From Strongyloides papillosus (lineage: Eukaryota > Nematoda > Chromadorea > Rhabditida > Strongyloididae), in NCBI GenBank assembly GCA_005656395.1, contig SRSI01000013.1:1860001-1924000 (forward strand): 64,000 nt of DNA, in the 5' to 3' direction. Shown in pieces: positions 25,048-37,375 of the stretch (the first letter of the stretch is position 1; the number at the start of each line of letters is the position of its first letter). Below the pieces are notes generated by a model. That model did no database searches, was not told the DNA's origin, and worked only from the letters and a program-made list of their open reading frames with translations. Made by a program: the position numbers and the translations under genes.

Positions 25048-26262
25048 TTAACGTCTAAATATAAGTGTGTACATAGTTGTAACAGTTTTGCGTAACATAT
25101 GAATAATGTAATATCCTCCTTTTGAAGGCTTTTTGCATTCCTCTCTCCTAACACAATTATTGGATTCATCCAAGGCAAATGGTTCTCGACATTCGCAGCC
25201 TTCTCCTGCACATTCAAAAGTACAAACGCTTGTTACATTTCGAGGGATTTCACATCTTGATGGACAAGCAGATTTACAGTTCGTGTAAATCATGTTCTTT
25301 GGACAACGCGGTGTAGTTCCAGGTCTAGATGTTGTAGCAACTGGACAATCTTTACGAAGAATGCATTTTCCATCACCACCAACGTCATTTTTTACATAAT
25401 TTCGAAGGCACTCGCAGCCCGGCGGACCGCAGTTTCGAGTACATACCTTAATAGGAGCCTTAGAACATACGTCTTGGCACGGACTCGTACACATAGTGAA
25501 TGTACTATTGACATCACATTGTTGAGTTGGTGGTCTTAGTGTTGTAATGACTGGACATTCACTAGAAGGAATACATTCATTTGTATAATCATTACGGACA
25601 AAGCCATTCCTACATTGGCAGCCAATAAGGCATTGGAAATTACACCAATTTTTCTTTTTATCATAATTGGAACATCTGGGTTCACAAGCAGATCCACAAA
25701 GTGTGAAATGTTCGTTCTTTTTGCATTTACCTGTAGTTGGTGGCAATGGTGTTGTTGTTTTGGGACATTGACTGGGTTTAACACATTCGTTAGTTTCATC
25801 ATTACGGACATAATTTGGTTGACATTCACAACCTGGAGGCCGGCACATTTTAACACAAGGCTTTGGTGCTCTTGAAGCATCCTCACAATTGGGTTCACAT
25901 GCAGATCTGCAACTTTTCCAAATCTCGTTCTTTTTACATTTATCTGTGGTTGTTGTTGGTTTTTTGGTTGTTCCTTGATCCTTATTACAATCTTTACGTT
26001 TAACACATTTGTTTTTGTCATTTAAATAATATCCACTTTTACAAACACAGGCATAATTTTTGTTTTCTTTACATTGTTTTTTCTCATAACACTTCTTAAC
26101 AGATTTAGAACCATTCCTTGGAAAGCTACATGTGTCAGTACAGACACGGCATTTCTTTGCTACCATATTTTTACTAATTTTACTACATTTTGGTTTACTT
26201 GCACCATCGATAAATGCTACCAAAAACAGAATAAATAAAGGGTAATATAATTTGAAAATCAT
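25048..26262 (-). CDS. Secreted protein with five TIL domains (protease inhibitor-like)
   Basis: A single-exon protein of 404 residues. Residues 1-20 are a hydrophobic signal peptide (FILFLVAFIDGA). Five trypsin-inhibitor-like cysteine-rich (TIL) domains follow at about 26-92, 109-166, 180-236, 249-306 and 320-376. Each has ten cysteines, as in the Ascaris-type inhibitor family. They are separated by Thr/Pro-rich linkers such as TTKKPTTTT. Domains 2 and 4 share the PPGCEC core, while domain 3 has IGCQC. TIL domains inhibit serine proteases, or occur as structural modules in mucin-like secreted proteins. Inhibition is inferred, since the reactive-site loops differ between domains and cannot be assigned to a target. 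A basic 28-residue tail (LRKTVTTMYTLIFRR) follows domain 5. A TATA-like TATAAAAG and a TTTTATAG acceptor lie within about 80 nt upstream of the ATG. Frame and cysteine pattern are intact, so it is a functional gene. Confidence 0.92.
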   Translation of the reverse strand: MIFKLYYPLFILFLVAFIDGASKPKCSKISKNMVAKKCRVCTDTCSFPRNGSKSVKKCYEKKQCKENKNYACVCKSGYYLNDKNKCVKRKDCNKDQGTTKKPTTTTDKCKKNEIWKSCRSACEPNCEDASRAPKPCVKMCRPPGCECQPNYVRNDETNECVKPSQCPKTTTPLPPTTGKCKKNEHFTLCGSACEPRCSNYDKKKNWCNFQCLIGCQCRNGFVRNDYTNECIPSSECPVITTLRPPTQQCDVNSTFTMCTSPCQDVCSKAPIKVCTRNCGPPGCECLRNYVKNDVGGDGKCILRKDCPVATTSRPGTTPRCPKNMIYTNCKSACPSRCEIPRNVTSVCTFECAGEGCECREPFALDESNNCVRREECKKPSKGGYYIIHMLRKTVTTMYTLIFRR

Positions 26263-27490
26263 TTTTAATGAATTTCTATAAAATGAAAATACTACAGAAA
26301 TATTACCTTTTTACACCTTTTATATTATTTTACTAAATCAGTGATGACTATCAATGATTAGTATCTTGTTTAAAAATTACGTTTTTTATTGATATTTAGA
26401 AACAAAAAAGGAATATCATTTATATTAGAGATAACAATGTACTTTACATTATGATACATTTTTATTTTAATAATTAATTATGAAATTTTGACTTTTTCGA
26501 AAGCTTTAAAAGTATTTAATATTTTAATTTTCACATATTTTTAAATACCGAGTGAAAAAAGTTAAGACAATTTCCTTTGTTTTGAATACCCGTTTTTTTC
26601 ATTTTTTACAATCATTTACTTTATTTAACGATTATTTTATGTATTTTGTTTTTACCATTAAAGATCGATTTCAATGACCAATTTATCTCATAGTGACAAT
26701 ATAATTAAAAATAAATTTTTTTGAAATTTAAAATTTTTCTAACGAATTTACTTTTACTGACATATGTTAACAAATTTTTTGAATCAATTTACATTATCTG
26801 GAAAAATAACATGAATGAAATTTTTTTATTTATAATTAAACAAGATTGTAAAATATAGTTCATTGTAAACAATAATATATTAAAAATTAATTTTCAAAAA
26901 TTACTAATAAAACTTTGATTGGTGGTGATAATTTTATTTATTGCCTTTAATTTGAATAATTATGTTTTAATGAATGTATTTGATTTAATAATTTTCTCTA
27001 TTTAAAAAAATTTTTTAATTTGATTAGCATTTACAATTTTTGCATGGCATAATTGATAAAGATAAGTATGTCAAATTATTTTTATTTTATAAATTGGAGA
27101 CCATTTGATTAAATCTAAGACACTTAATAATTTGTAAAAAAAATTTATCTTAAATTATTCAATTGTATAAAATTTTTAAAATCATTATAGAAAATATTAG
27201 TTAAGCTTTAAAAACATAACCAAGAGTATTAGATATATTAATCGTGTAGTTATTTCCATTTTTAAAAGTACCATATTGTCTTTGGACATTTTTATACATT
27301 ATAATAAATGATAGCAATTGAAAAATACACATTCTAAATATTAGTAATTTTCAACATTAATATAAAAGTGATATAATAAAGTTTGATTTGAATTTAATCT
27401 AAATAAATTATGTCTTTTAATTTCTAAACATCTTTTGTATATCATAATGTGTTTTTTATTAATAAGTGTTTATATATAATTTTTTTTCTA
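26263..27490. other. AT-rich intergenic sequence, includes the TIL gene promoter
   Basis: The TIL gene reads leftward from 26262, so its promoter lies in the first 100 bases or so. TATAAAAG is visible on the minus strand near 26318. Nothing else was recognised. Confidence 0.4.
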
Positions 27491-27492
27491 TA

Positions 27493-28392
27493 CAGGGTGG
27501 GCCAAAAGTCACGACGCAGTTGAAATAAAACACTTTATAACTTTTTTTTTAGGCGACATATTTTTATAGTATTATACGCATTTTGTAGAGGATGTGCTGG
27601 AGAATAACATATCTCAAGATCGTTCTCAAGAATGAACTTGAAAAAAGTTTTTTAATTTCTTAGTATTTTACATTTAAAAAAAGTATTTCTTAATTTTTTT
27701 TCAATTTAAACTTATTTTTAAGTTTAAAACACATGGATACAATTCGTAATAAGTCAATATTTCATACAATTATATATGAAAAATGATATCTCTTAAATGA
27801 TCACCATTTAATTTCTTGCACAAGCTTGTTCATTATAAAACATTAATTATTACTCTTATTAAATTGTTTTATTTAACTCTTTTAAATGATTTACAACACT
27901 TATTAATGCATGTCTTGACGAAGCTTGCGTCACATTGTAATAGGTTTTGAATAATTTTTGAGTTGTAACGATTGAACATCTGTTAGTGTAGCAATCACGA
28001 ACAATTTTTGTTCGTTCTTCAGTAGAATACTTTCTTAAAGAGGTAACAACGATAAAAAATATTTTAAATATATGAAGGAAATTAATATTGTAAAAACAAA
28101 ACATTTTATGAAGAAAAATGTTTTTAACTACCATTTTAAGCATCTAGCATTTATTTTTTAATCAATTGAAATATAATAAGATGCATCTTTAAAGCAAAAA
28201 TATAAACATTTTTATTTAATTTAATACACCTTTTCGATAAGATCATTCTTGAGAACGATCTTGTGATATATTATTCTATTAATCATCCTCTACAAAATGC
28301 GTATAATATCATTTAAATATGTCAACATAAAAAAAGTTATAACATTTATAGTGTGTTCCATCCAACTGTGACAAGACTTTTGGCCCACCCTG
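27493..28392 (-). mobile_element. Tc1/mariner-type element with long terminal repeats of about 150 bp (900 bp)
   Basis: The ends begin CAGGGTGGGCCAAAAGTC, flanked by TA on both sides (27491-27492 and 28393-28394). The inverted similarity continues inward for about 150 bp and includes CAAGATCGTTCTCAAGAATG in both arms. Between the arms, the minus strand at 27859-28143 encodes YSTEERTKIVRDCYTNRC and ISVVNHLKEL. This matches the helix-turn-helix N-terminus found in mariner-type transposases. No DDE catalytic part remains. It is a non-autonomous deletion derivative of an element distinct from the 1491 and 11780 copies. Confidence 0.85.
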
Positions 28393-28394
28393 TA

Positions 28395-30493
28395 TTAATA
28401 TTAAACTTTCTCAATGTGATAATATACTACTAGAGTTAATTTTCTTGAGTTATTTTATATTTATAATTTTAAAATTCTGTCATATTTATTATGACTTACA
28501 TAATTTTTCAGGAACTATATAATGATTGTTTTTTACCTTTTAAAAATTCATTCAATCACTTCTTTTCATCAATACAAGAAATGAAAGTTCAAACATCAAA
28601 TGCCATTCTATGTGTTATCAAGAGTTTAAATATCAAATAAACAGTTATATTCATTACAAAAATTAATTACAGTTCCAACGTCATAATACCAGTTCTATAT
28701 AATAAGAATGCGACGGTCAGGAACAATTAAAAGCACTTTAAATTTTTTTAAATAAGTGTAAATCTAAGTCCAATTTTTCCCACAATTTATTATAAAAACA
28801 TAGTTGTATATCAATTTTAAGGTAGTCAATTATAATCTAAAATAAAAATTCGAATCTGTTGTAACTTTAATATATTTATTTATTTTTCAAAAAGACAAAT
28901 TATTTTTTTATAAAAGTGTATATCATTAATTAAAGAGAAAACTTGCAACAATTTTGAAAAAAAGTGCCAATACGTATGAAGATCTTCACTGGTATTTTTT
29001 TTTATAAAAAGGTCATAAGATTTTAACATATAAAATTAACAAAATTTCAAATTTTTATAATTTATTTGGTTATAAAATTTCTTTGAATATTGACTTACCT
29101 AAAATATTTTTAAAATAAAGTTTTTTGTTTATTAAGCAATATCTATTATTTTTAATAATAAATAAACAAGTATTATTAACTTTTTTTGAAGTTTTCAAGT
29201 CACTTTATAAAATTTCATTTTTGGGCCAGTTTTAAAATTATATAATTCATTCTTTAAATCTAAATTTCTCTAAAATAATTGAATTGTTCTTTATAAAGTG
29301 ACTCTTTCGAATTTTTAATAAATTTACTTTATAATTCTGGTGTTTGTTTTATCATCTCCCATATTGTTATAAACTTTTTCTTCAAGTATTGTACACGACT
29401 ATTAAAAGTATTTGATTTAAATAAAGGAAATTTTCTGTTTTCTGTAAAGTATGATACATTGCCAAAAAAATTGAATTACAACATGAAATATATCCTGCAA
29501 GTATTTATTTTAACAGTAAAAAAATTTCTATAAATTATGGTAAATGTAAATTATTTTTTTTGTATTATATACTTTAACGAAATAAAATAAAACGCAGATT
29601 TCTTTATAAAAACTAATTTTATAAACATCGTTTACATTCTATTTTGATATATAACTTTCTTATAAGAATAAAATTACATTCAAATTTTTAGAAATATACA
29701 GCCATATTAATGTTGCAAATAATCCAAAATATTAAACTGTCATATTTTTTTTTTGTTATTTTTTTCAAAATTGTACAATTTTGACATATAGAAATTCTTT
29801 GAAAATGAGTTAAAGAAGAAACAAACATTTACTTGTATACAGAATCACTTCATAAAAATGTTATTTTTTTATTAATTTCATACAATGTCTTAAAATATGT
29901 TGTAGAGCAAAGAAAATGAAACAAACTTAATGTAATGTTTTAAAAATAAATGTTTATACTGCATTTATTAACCTTATAAATGCTTGATAAACATAACACA
30001 ACAAATTTGTATTTAAAAAACGAATTTTTGCATAAAATCGATAATAGATTGTTATATAGAAATCCTGTTTGATTTCTGTTATTTTATATCACTATTATTG
30101 TAATATCAATTTTTAATGGAAAACAGTTAAGTTTAAAGACAAACATAAGATTACAATAATATATTAAGTTAATCATTATATAACAATTTATTTTAAGCAA
30201 GTTTATATTGAATGCTTTTATTTCTTAAATAAGATGCTTGTGGTAAAATGAGTCTTACACTAACTTTTTGCAAACGGCATGAATTTTACTACATTTCATC
30301 CAAATTTGTGCTTTTTTTATAAAGTACGGGTTAAATATTTTCTCCAAAGATTTCACTTTTCAAGGAACTTAAAATTATGTTTAGCTTTAAAATTTCTATC
30401 TACTTATGACTACAAATTATAATTTTTGAAGTTGAAAATTTCTTAAGATTATATTATTTTATCACAACAAAAAACAAGACCACACAAAGTAAA
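28395..30493. other. AT-rich intergenic sequence
   Basis: No gene or element recognised. Confidence 0.5.
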
Positions 30494-30565
30494 GGGCTCA
30501 ACCGGTAATCGAAACCGGAACCTCTCGCACCCGAAGCGAGAATCATGCCATTAGACCATTGAGCC
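30494..30565 (-). tRNA. tRNA-Pro(CGG)
   Basis: A 72-nt cloverleaf on the minus strand. The acceptor GGCTCAA pairs with TTGAGCC, with discriminator C. The D arm is TGGTCTAATGGCATGA. The anticodon stem CTCGC/GCGAG encloses the loop TTCGGGT, giving anticodon CGG. The T arm contains GGTTTCGATTACC, where the usual GGTTCGATTCC core is slightly changed. T runs of four or more occur only about 20 nt downstream. It has no intron and is probably functional. Confidence 0.93.
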
Positions 30566-31186
30566 GCAGGCACTTTGTCTAGTTTGTTTTACAAAAGCAT
30601 AACATTTCTTATATTTTAGTAATATTTGATACATCTTGTAGCACTTGCTTAAAAGATTAAAATAGTATAAGGTTTTAAATATTGAGATCATCAAACTCTG
30701 TCATAAATTTCTAAACATCTTAATTCAATTACAAAATAAACAGAAATTTATTGAATGCTAAAACATTACCTAAATGCAAAAAAAAGTGTAAAAATAATCT
30801 ATGTTATATTCACAAAATAACTTTTTAATATTTATCGTTGTTAATGCATTTTATATAATTAATAAATCTTTTATCGCATTAATTTAATCTAAGTTATTGT
30901 AAAAAGCAAAATATTTCTATACTTTTTGCAAATTTTATGTAAAGCCTAATTACCTTTGTATCTTTTACAGTTACATGTAGAAAATATTTTTAATAAAAAA
31001 AACTTTTCAATAATACGCTTATTGAAAAGGAACAACGAAGATGATACAATTTTGAGTGAATTCAAGATTTTAGTTTTGTAAATCTGTTGTTCAAGGTTAC
31101 TTTTAATAATTATATTGATTACATTTTTGTAATGTACAAGTTTTTGTGAGAAAACTATCACTGTGTAACTAAAATTATATGTACTA
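30566..31186. other. AT-rich intergenic sequence
   Basis: Nothing recognised. Confidence 0.5.
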
Positions 31187-31753
31187 GGTTGTTCGACTGA
31201 AAATGTCGCTTTTGCTGATAGAGCTAAAGGTATAGAAGCCACATTTTTAGTAAAACAAATTAATATTTATGGCTTTTAATTGATTTGATACAGTTCCAAC
31301 ACATACAAAAATTCCCCTTGAGCTACCAAACAGTTGTTTTTAGATTACGTTCTACCATTCTCATTCTGAAGAACACATACTTCATGAGAACCCTTCTTTC
31401 GTTGAAGTCTCATATCTCCACTGCGAAATTTCTAGAGCCAACGTTGTATGTTTCGTTTGTTATTAGAACTTTTGCCAAATACTTCGTTAATTCTCCTTGA
31501 AGTTTTGGCTGCTGTTGGACAAGTTTGAACTCGCACAAATAGATTGATAGAAACTCCATTTTTGACGCAACTTCTTTTTAAGATGATAAAAAATTTATAA
31601 TAGTTGTAAACAAAATGTAAAAGAACGATGCTGATAGCTTTCAATTTGCTCTACAAGATAGTATATATTTTGTTACAATATGTAAACGTATAAGAAAATT
31701 ATCATTATTTGAAAAGTGACCATCATAAAAGCAACATTTTCAGTTGAATAACC
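31187..31753 (-). mobile_element. Mariner-type deletion derivative (567 bp)
   Basis: The ends GGTTGTTCGACTGAAAATGT (left) and GGTTATTCAACTGAAAATGT (right, other strand) are inverted copies flanked by TA (31185-31186 and 31754-31755). The minus strand encodes a mariner transposase N-terminus: CPTAAKTSRRINEVFGK, NIQRWL, and then, past a stop, KFRSGDMRLQRK. The catalytic domain is missing. The left 72 bp (31187-31258) is itself hairpin-like and is nearly the same sequence as the 73-bp element at 49902-49974. Confidence 0.8.
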
Positions 31754-31755
31754 TA

Positions 31756-32528
31756 ACATAAAATTAATAAATAATGAGTCATTTAATTTGATATAGTGTT
31801 TTTCATTCTTTTAAAAAAAAGTTCTTGTAATTGAGCACAAAAGTAGAATGTGAATATAAAAATTATCAAATTTATATTTAGCATTATGTTTTCAAACGTT
31901 GGTTTACAAAATTATATAATTTAAATAATTTTCAAGTCAATAACTAAAAAGATTTTGGTAAACATTTTTAAATCGACAAATTTTTGAGACGATGGACACT
32001 CGCTTGTCCACGGCTACCAACATTTTTTCTTTTTTTTAAAAGTGCCACTTCGCTTACCCATTGATTAACCATAGACAAGCGAAATGGTGTATTTTTTTTT
32101 CATACAAAATGTGGGTAAGCGAATTTCTTCAATTAAAAATTATCTTTATTGTTATTCTAAATTTAATTTATTTATGAATAATTGGTGTATAAGTTAAAAA
32201 ATTTTTATTTAAAATAAAATTGTTTATTAGATATGTGAGAAATTACGAAAATATTATACATCAAAGTAGTTAGTTATTGAAAAAACAAAATGAGATTATA
32301 ATATAAAGAGTAAGTAACTTTCTTTATCGTCTTAATCTAGTTACACATGCGTCCTTAAATCAGCTCGTGTTGTCTCATAGCGCTTATATAAATTATATTT
32401 TGTAAATTCTTCATTATCAAAATTTTTTATTGAATTTAAAGAGTTATCTAAAGATGATTTTTCTCCCATCAAGTGGCTTCGATTTAACGATGAATGATAT
32501 ACTTCTGCATTATTACTAGTACGTATAT
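31756..32528. other. Intergenic sequence with a GC-richer patch
   Basis: The 31985-32125 stretch has repeated CGCTTGTCC / GACAAGCG / GGTAAGCGAA motifs in both orientations. It is perhaps the remnant of a small inverted-repeat element, without a clear boundary. Confidence 0.35.
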
Positions 32529-33820
32529 CACACTATGTTGTTTCTGTGGTCGAATACTTTGATCCCTGCCGCAGCGACGTTTTCCTAAGCTTGTAAAAAA
32601 CATATTTGTAGCTAATGAAAGTTTATGAAACCTTTCCAGTACAATGTTTGTGTTGCGTGGAGGTAGATTTTTAAAAAAATTTTTAAAGTTTTCAAAAATG
32701 GAGATTTTTTTTCAAAGCTTTATATCTCGAAACTTTAATACTTGACCCCATATGAGATCTATATATTCTGAAAGCCCTTGATCTCCCCTACAAGAATATA
32801 CCCATGACATATTGAAGTTACTGAACGTTTTCGAGATAATTAGATTTTAAGTTAATTACCCATAATTTTTTATGCATTTTTAGCATTTAAAGATATTTTT
32901 TTAAAATTATTTTTATTAAAAAAATGTTCTATAGTACGTTACATTTTATACAATATTAATAAAAACAAAGTTATTGCAAAATACTGTCTATAAATGGTTA
33001 TTTTAGCAAGATATTTAGAGGAATAATTTTTAAACAAAAAGTTATTAAAACTTCTAATTATGAAACTTTTTAAGCTGGTATTTATGTTTTACGATTAGAT
33101 CAAGCTTTAAAAATATGCTTTGTCATTATTTCTTCACAAAAAAGGCATTTTACGCTATGGCTTGAACTCTTCTCAAATATTTTCCACTATACCTCAAACA
33201 CATATATAAGAAATTGCACTTTACATGTAAAAAATAATTTTAGCAATTTTAACAGTTCTTGAATGCTAAAACTAAGGTATTATACCATTTTTTTTTAAAA
33301 ATAAAAGTCAAATTTTTTAAAAATTACAAAAAATTTATTTCAATAAAAATTAATCATTTAAGGAATTTCTTTTGTATTATACTCAGTAGTATGTTCAGCA
33401 TAGCTTGTAATACATACTAAAACAATTTTTGAGTGCTAATAATTTAAAAAATTGGCTTTCAGGGTTAAAAATATTGAAAAAAACAAGGGTAATTAACTTT
33501 AAATCTTATTATCTCGAAAACGTTTAGTAACTTCGATATGATATGGGTATATGCTTGTAGGGGAGATTAAGGGCTATCAGAATATATAGGTCTCATATGT
33601 GGTAAAATATTAAAGTTTCGAGATATAAAGCCTTGAAAAAAAAATCTCCATTTTTGGAAACTTTAAAAAATTTTTTAATAATCTACATCCACACAACACA
33701 AACATTGTACTGGAAAGGTTTCATAAACTTTCATTAGCTACAAATAAGTTTTTTGCAAGCTTAAAAAATCGTCGCTGAGGCAGGGATCAAAGTATTCGAC
33801 CGAGGAAACAAGATAGTGTG
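32529..33820. mobile_element. Long-terminal-inverted-repeat (foldback-like) element (about 1.29 kb)
   Basis: Two arms of about 340 bp (32529-32870 and about 33480-33820) are inverted copies. They run from CACACTATGTTG / CACACTATCTTG at the ends through GTCGAATACTTTGATCCCTG and TTTCATAAACTTTCATTAGC to ATCTCGAAAACG near the inner edge. The roughly 600-bp centre is unique and has no transposase frame. A clear target duplication was not found, so the superfamily is open. Confidence 0.85.
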
Positions 33821-34147
33821 AAATATAAATTTCTAAGCATTTGGACGATCATAACTTTTGTTTTACTTTATTGATTGAAGAGATCGTTATATACATTTGA
33901 TAGCCTCACAATAGTAATATAGCTTATTTCAAGATTTCTTTTAAAGCTTAAATTTTTAAGAAGTAATAGAAATTCTAATGAGTGTTATTTTTTTAAGTTT
34001 TAATAAAGAAATTTAAAATAACTTTTTTTTAAAGCAGTGATTCTTTGTAATATCACAGCTATTAGATAGAACAATCTTTTTTCTATAAAATATTAGAAAA
34101 CACATAAATAAAAATTAATTATAAATAAAGTTAAGAATGTTTTTATA
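33821..34147. other. AT-rich intergenic sequence
   Basis: Nothing recognised. Confidence 0.5.
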
Positions 34148-34471
34148 TGTAACCTTGCCAACAGGTTGTTGTACATTGAAACATCTGAATAGATTAGATT
34201 AACAAGGTATAATAAGAATTAGTTAATGTGTTTAAATAGACTTTTATTATATCAAATATATATTTTACAATTATATGTTTAATATTTAGATCCCACTCTA
34301 TCTTGTTCTTCTATTTATCCAGACTAATCTTATCTTATTGTTCTCAGCTTATATATTCTTTCCTCTCTGGGCGTATCTAATACAGAGTGTATGTGTTCTC
34401 CATTTACCCTCATGTTCCCTATGTACCACTGTCTGCATATAGTAGGCTTTTTGTACAATTCCCTATCAACA
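34148..34471 (-). mobile_element. Possible solo LTR (324 bp)
   Basis: On the minus strand this starts TGTTGATAGGGAATTGTAC and ends CTGTTGGCAAGGTTACA, so it has TG...CA ends. Inside are a TATATAAG box and, after it, AATAAAAG, in the order expected of a retrotransposon LTR. It is clearly less AT-rich than its flanks. No matching second LTR, primer-binding site or target duplication was found, so this remains a suggestion. Confidence 0.4.
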
Positions 34472-36870
34472 AAAATCTAAAATTTAAAAATAAAGAAAAC
34501 ATTAAAAAAATAACAAAAAGTATTTTTAACTTAAAAAATATCATACTTAATATATAAAAATATTGTAAAAATTTATATTTAATTTTTTATTATGAACAAA
34601 AACATAAGTTTTTTATGATTTATAACATTACTTACTATTGTTTTATAATAATCAATCTTCATTTGCTTCATAGAAAAGAATTTGGGTTATAAAAAGACTA
34701 TAATATTACTAAACCAACAGATAAACTTTTAATTTTCTTTACATAAATGTATAGGAAAAATGTCATCCATATAAACTTCTATAACTATTTCCAAACTCAA
34801 GTTTTAAAAATAATCATAAAATATTTTGTGGTATACGATTATGTCCGTCAAATGAATATAATATTAATAAATTAATAAAATACAATACAAAATTATGATG
34901 ATCTAACCATTGAGAAAATATTATGATATATCCTGTATATGTAAATTTTTAAAGAGATCGGAGGACATTAAAATTATTGATAAATTGTATTGTATTTTAT
35001 TAAATAAACTAGCCAAATTTATTTTGTGCGCATCAAATTTGAATATAGAGACCAAACTATAAATTTTGTGCTAAAAATTAATTTTTGAATTTATTACTTA
35101 TGATTCTAAATATTCGATATTGATTTATTATAATTATACACATAAAATTAATATCAATAAATTTACATTTCATAGATTAAAATGTAGTTAAATAATATAT
35201 GAAATAATATAATTAGTAAAACAATAAATAATTATAATTTAATACAGTTATATAATTATTTTGTAATTTTTACAATTTATGAAAGTTTTTATAGTATTTT
35301 TAAAATGTAAAATTTTTAATTTAAGTTATTTTTAATTTATTATATGTTAATAAAACGCTTTACATTACCCTTACCTATCCACTTTTTATTTTTAAGGTTT
35401 TAATTTACTACCACACTTCTCCGGTCAAAGACTTACTATAAATTTAAGTACATTTAAAACATTTTAAATTTCCATAAAATATGACTCTGTTTATGAAATC
35501 TTGATTTAAAATTTTTTTAATTCGAATTTTACATTATTTCTAAACAAAATGTTTAAAATAGGAATATAAGTCAGACAAAAAAGTTAATTATTTGTAAAAA
35601 TTTTCTTACCTGTAAAAATAAAATTAAAAATAATTTACATTTATTCTCACTTATTCTTTGTAATTTTGAAAACGCTAAAATATTTAAAGAAGTTTAACAA
35701 AAGGTTAAAAAAAATTTTTGTATTAATACATTGCTTCAATGTAATCAGAAGAATTTTTAAAAGAATTACTAAAATTTTAAAATAATCTTTAACAGTAGTT
35801 TGTGACCCGATGTTTTTAAAGTAATGATGATTGAAGAAATCTTTAAATTTTATTTTTTGATTTTGAAGTACTTTATAAAGTATCTACAATTTTTATACAA
35901 TTAAATTTATAATAATATAAAAATCAAAAATTAATAAATATATAAAATAATTAAAACTCAATTTATATTTTTATAAAATCAAAAAATAATGTAGTAAAAT
36001 TAAAGCTAATACCAATTTAAATGGGTTCAATATATAAAATTTATCTTGCATAATTAGTGTTAGAAATATTAAAGATGATGCTTGTGATAACAAACAATTT
36101 TATTTATTATATAGACTAGTGTTCTATTCGCAATTTTAATTAAGAAGTTTTACTATATGTAAATTATTTCAATAATTAAATTAATTAGATTTTTACAATT
36201 AATATTTATTATAGAATCTTATACATAAAATTTTTTATTATTTTAAAATTTTTCGATTGCTCTTGTTAGATTATTTTATGTTCAAATTAGATGTAAATTA
36301 GCTTATCATTATTATTCATATTTGCAATCTAGACATCCTAAATCTATAACAACGACAAAAATTGCAAAAACTTGTAGAATAAATTTCTTAAAGTATTTTT
36401 TAAAATCATATCAAACTTTTAATTAATGAATTTTATTTATTTGTTAATTGCTTAATTGTACAAAAGTAAAGATTTTAAATATTAATTATATTTTTAATGG
36501 TAGGAATTGATTATAAAACTATAATTTGTATAGTTATTGAATTTTCCGAGATATCAAAGATGATATTTAATTTTCATAAAAAGATTAAACATTTTTGATA
36601 TTATTGTAACTGTAAAAATTTTTAAATAAAAATATTGTTTGATTCATTAATACAATATATATGTGTCTATTTTTTCGTTTAAAATTTAGTATATAAAAAG
36701 ATTTTAAAACACTAATTGTCATATTTTATTAAGTTCTTACTATATTTTGTATTAAAATTATATGACTATAATGTTATAAAAAAAACTTTATACATTTTTA
36801 ATTTTGTCAACATTTAGTATTAAAAGTAAATATTAAGAAATTATATAATTTTATTGTTTTTATTGTTTTT
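34472..36870. other. AT-rich intergenic sequence
   Basis: No gene or element recognised in about 2.4 kb. Confidence 0.5.
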
Positions 36871-36894
36871 AGAGATTTTAAATACAAAATTAAA
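36871..36894 (+). promoter_or_regulatory. Acceptor site and conserved 22-nt leader of secreted-protein gene 1
   Basis: TTTTTAG ends at 36872, followed by AGATTTTAAATACAAAATTA before the ATG. The paralogue on the other strand has TTCTAG then AGATTTTAAATACA at the same distance. The conservation suggests a trans-splice acceptor plus a functional leader. Confidence 0.55.
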
Positions 36895-37360
36895 ATGAAT
36901 AGTTTTTTGACTGTTTTTTTTACTATTTTTTTAATCATTTTTTATACACAATTTAAAAACAGCAATGCTAATGTAATTGTTCATGTTCAAGGAAATTATA
37001 GTTGGGATAATTTTGATAAAACAAAAACACATATATTATATACAATAAAACTTTGTAATGGACAATGTAAACCTACTCAAATAATGAGTAAAATAAAAAA
37101 AGAATTAGAAGAAACTGATGGAAGTTTATATCAATTACTTTTTTCTTTTAACTTGAAAGGAAAATGTGAGTTTTACAATTTATAAATTGTACTTTTTTTC
37201 TTTAGGCGTCCCCGCTACTTTGGAACAAAATTGTAGCATACCTAAAAATTGTAATTATAGACCTTGGAATATTTATGGTTATTATGGTTCAACAAGTAGA
37301 ATTTATCTAGGAGAAGTAAATCTGAATAAAACAAATTTTGGTCTAAAAAGCTTACGTTGA
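36895..37360 (+). CDS. Small secreted cysteine-containing protein, paralogue 1
   Basis: Two exons, 36895-37165 and 37206-37360, with a 40-bp intron (GTGAGT...TTTAG) in phase 1, give about 141 residues. Residues 1-25 form a signal peptide (FLTVFFTIFLIIFY...NANA). The mature part begins NVIVHVQGNYSW and contains the pair CNGQC, then GSLYQLLFSF. Exon 2 carries LEQNCSIPKNC and a Tyr/Gly-rich stretch. No known domain was recognised; the beginning faintly resembles the V-x-G-x-Y start of transthyretin-like nematode proteins, but I do not claim it. It shares the pattern G-x-Y, YT-x3-C-x-G-x-CK, LY-x-L-x2-SF and C-x2-PKN with the inverted copy at 41058-41469, including the intron position. AATAAA directly follows the stop (37361-37366). 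The role is unknown, and export is inferred from the signal peptide. Confidence 0.75.
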
Positions 37361-37375
37361 AATAAAGTGAAATTT

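Noticed and set aside
25536..26021. Long cysteine-poor minus-strand frame overlapping the TIL gene
   Set aside because: A shifted-frame shadow of the TIL repeats; the parent frame has a signal peptide and fifty ordered cysteines.
36895..37185. Assignment of the small secreted proteins to the transthyretin-like family
   Set aside because: Only a V-x-G-x-Y start is shared; the family's typical downstream pattern is not visible.
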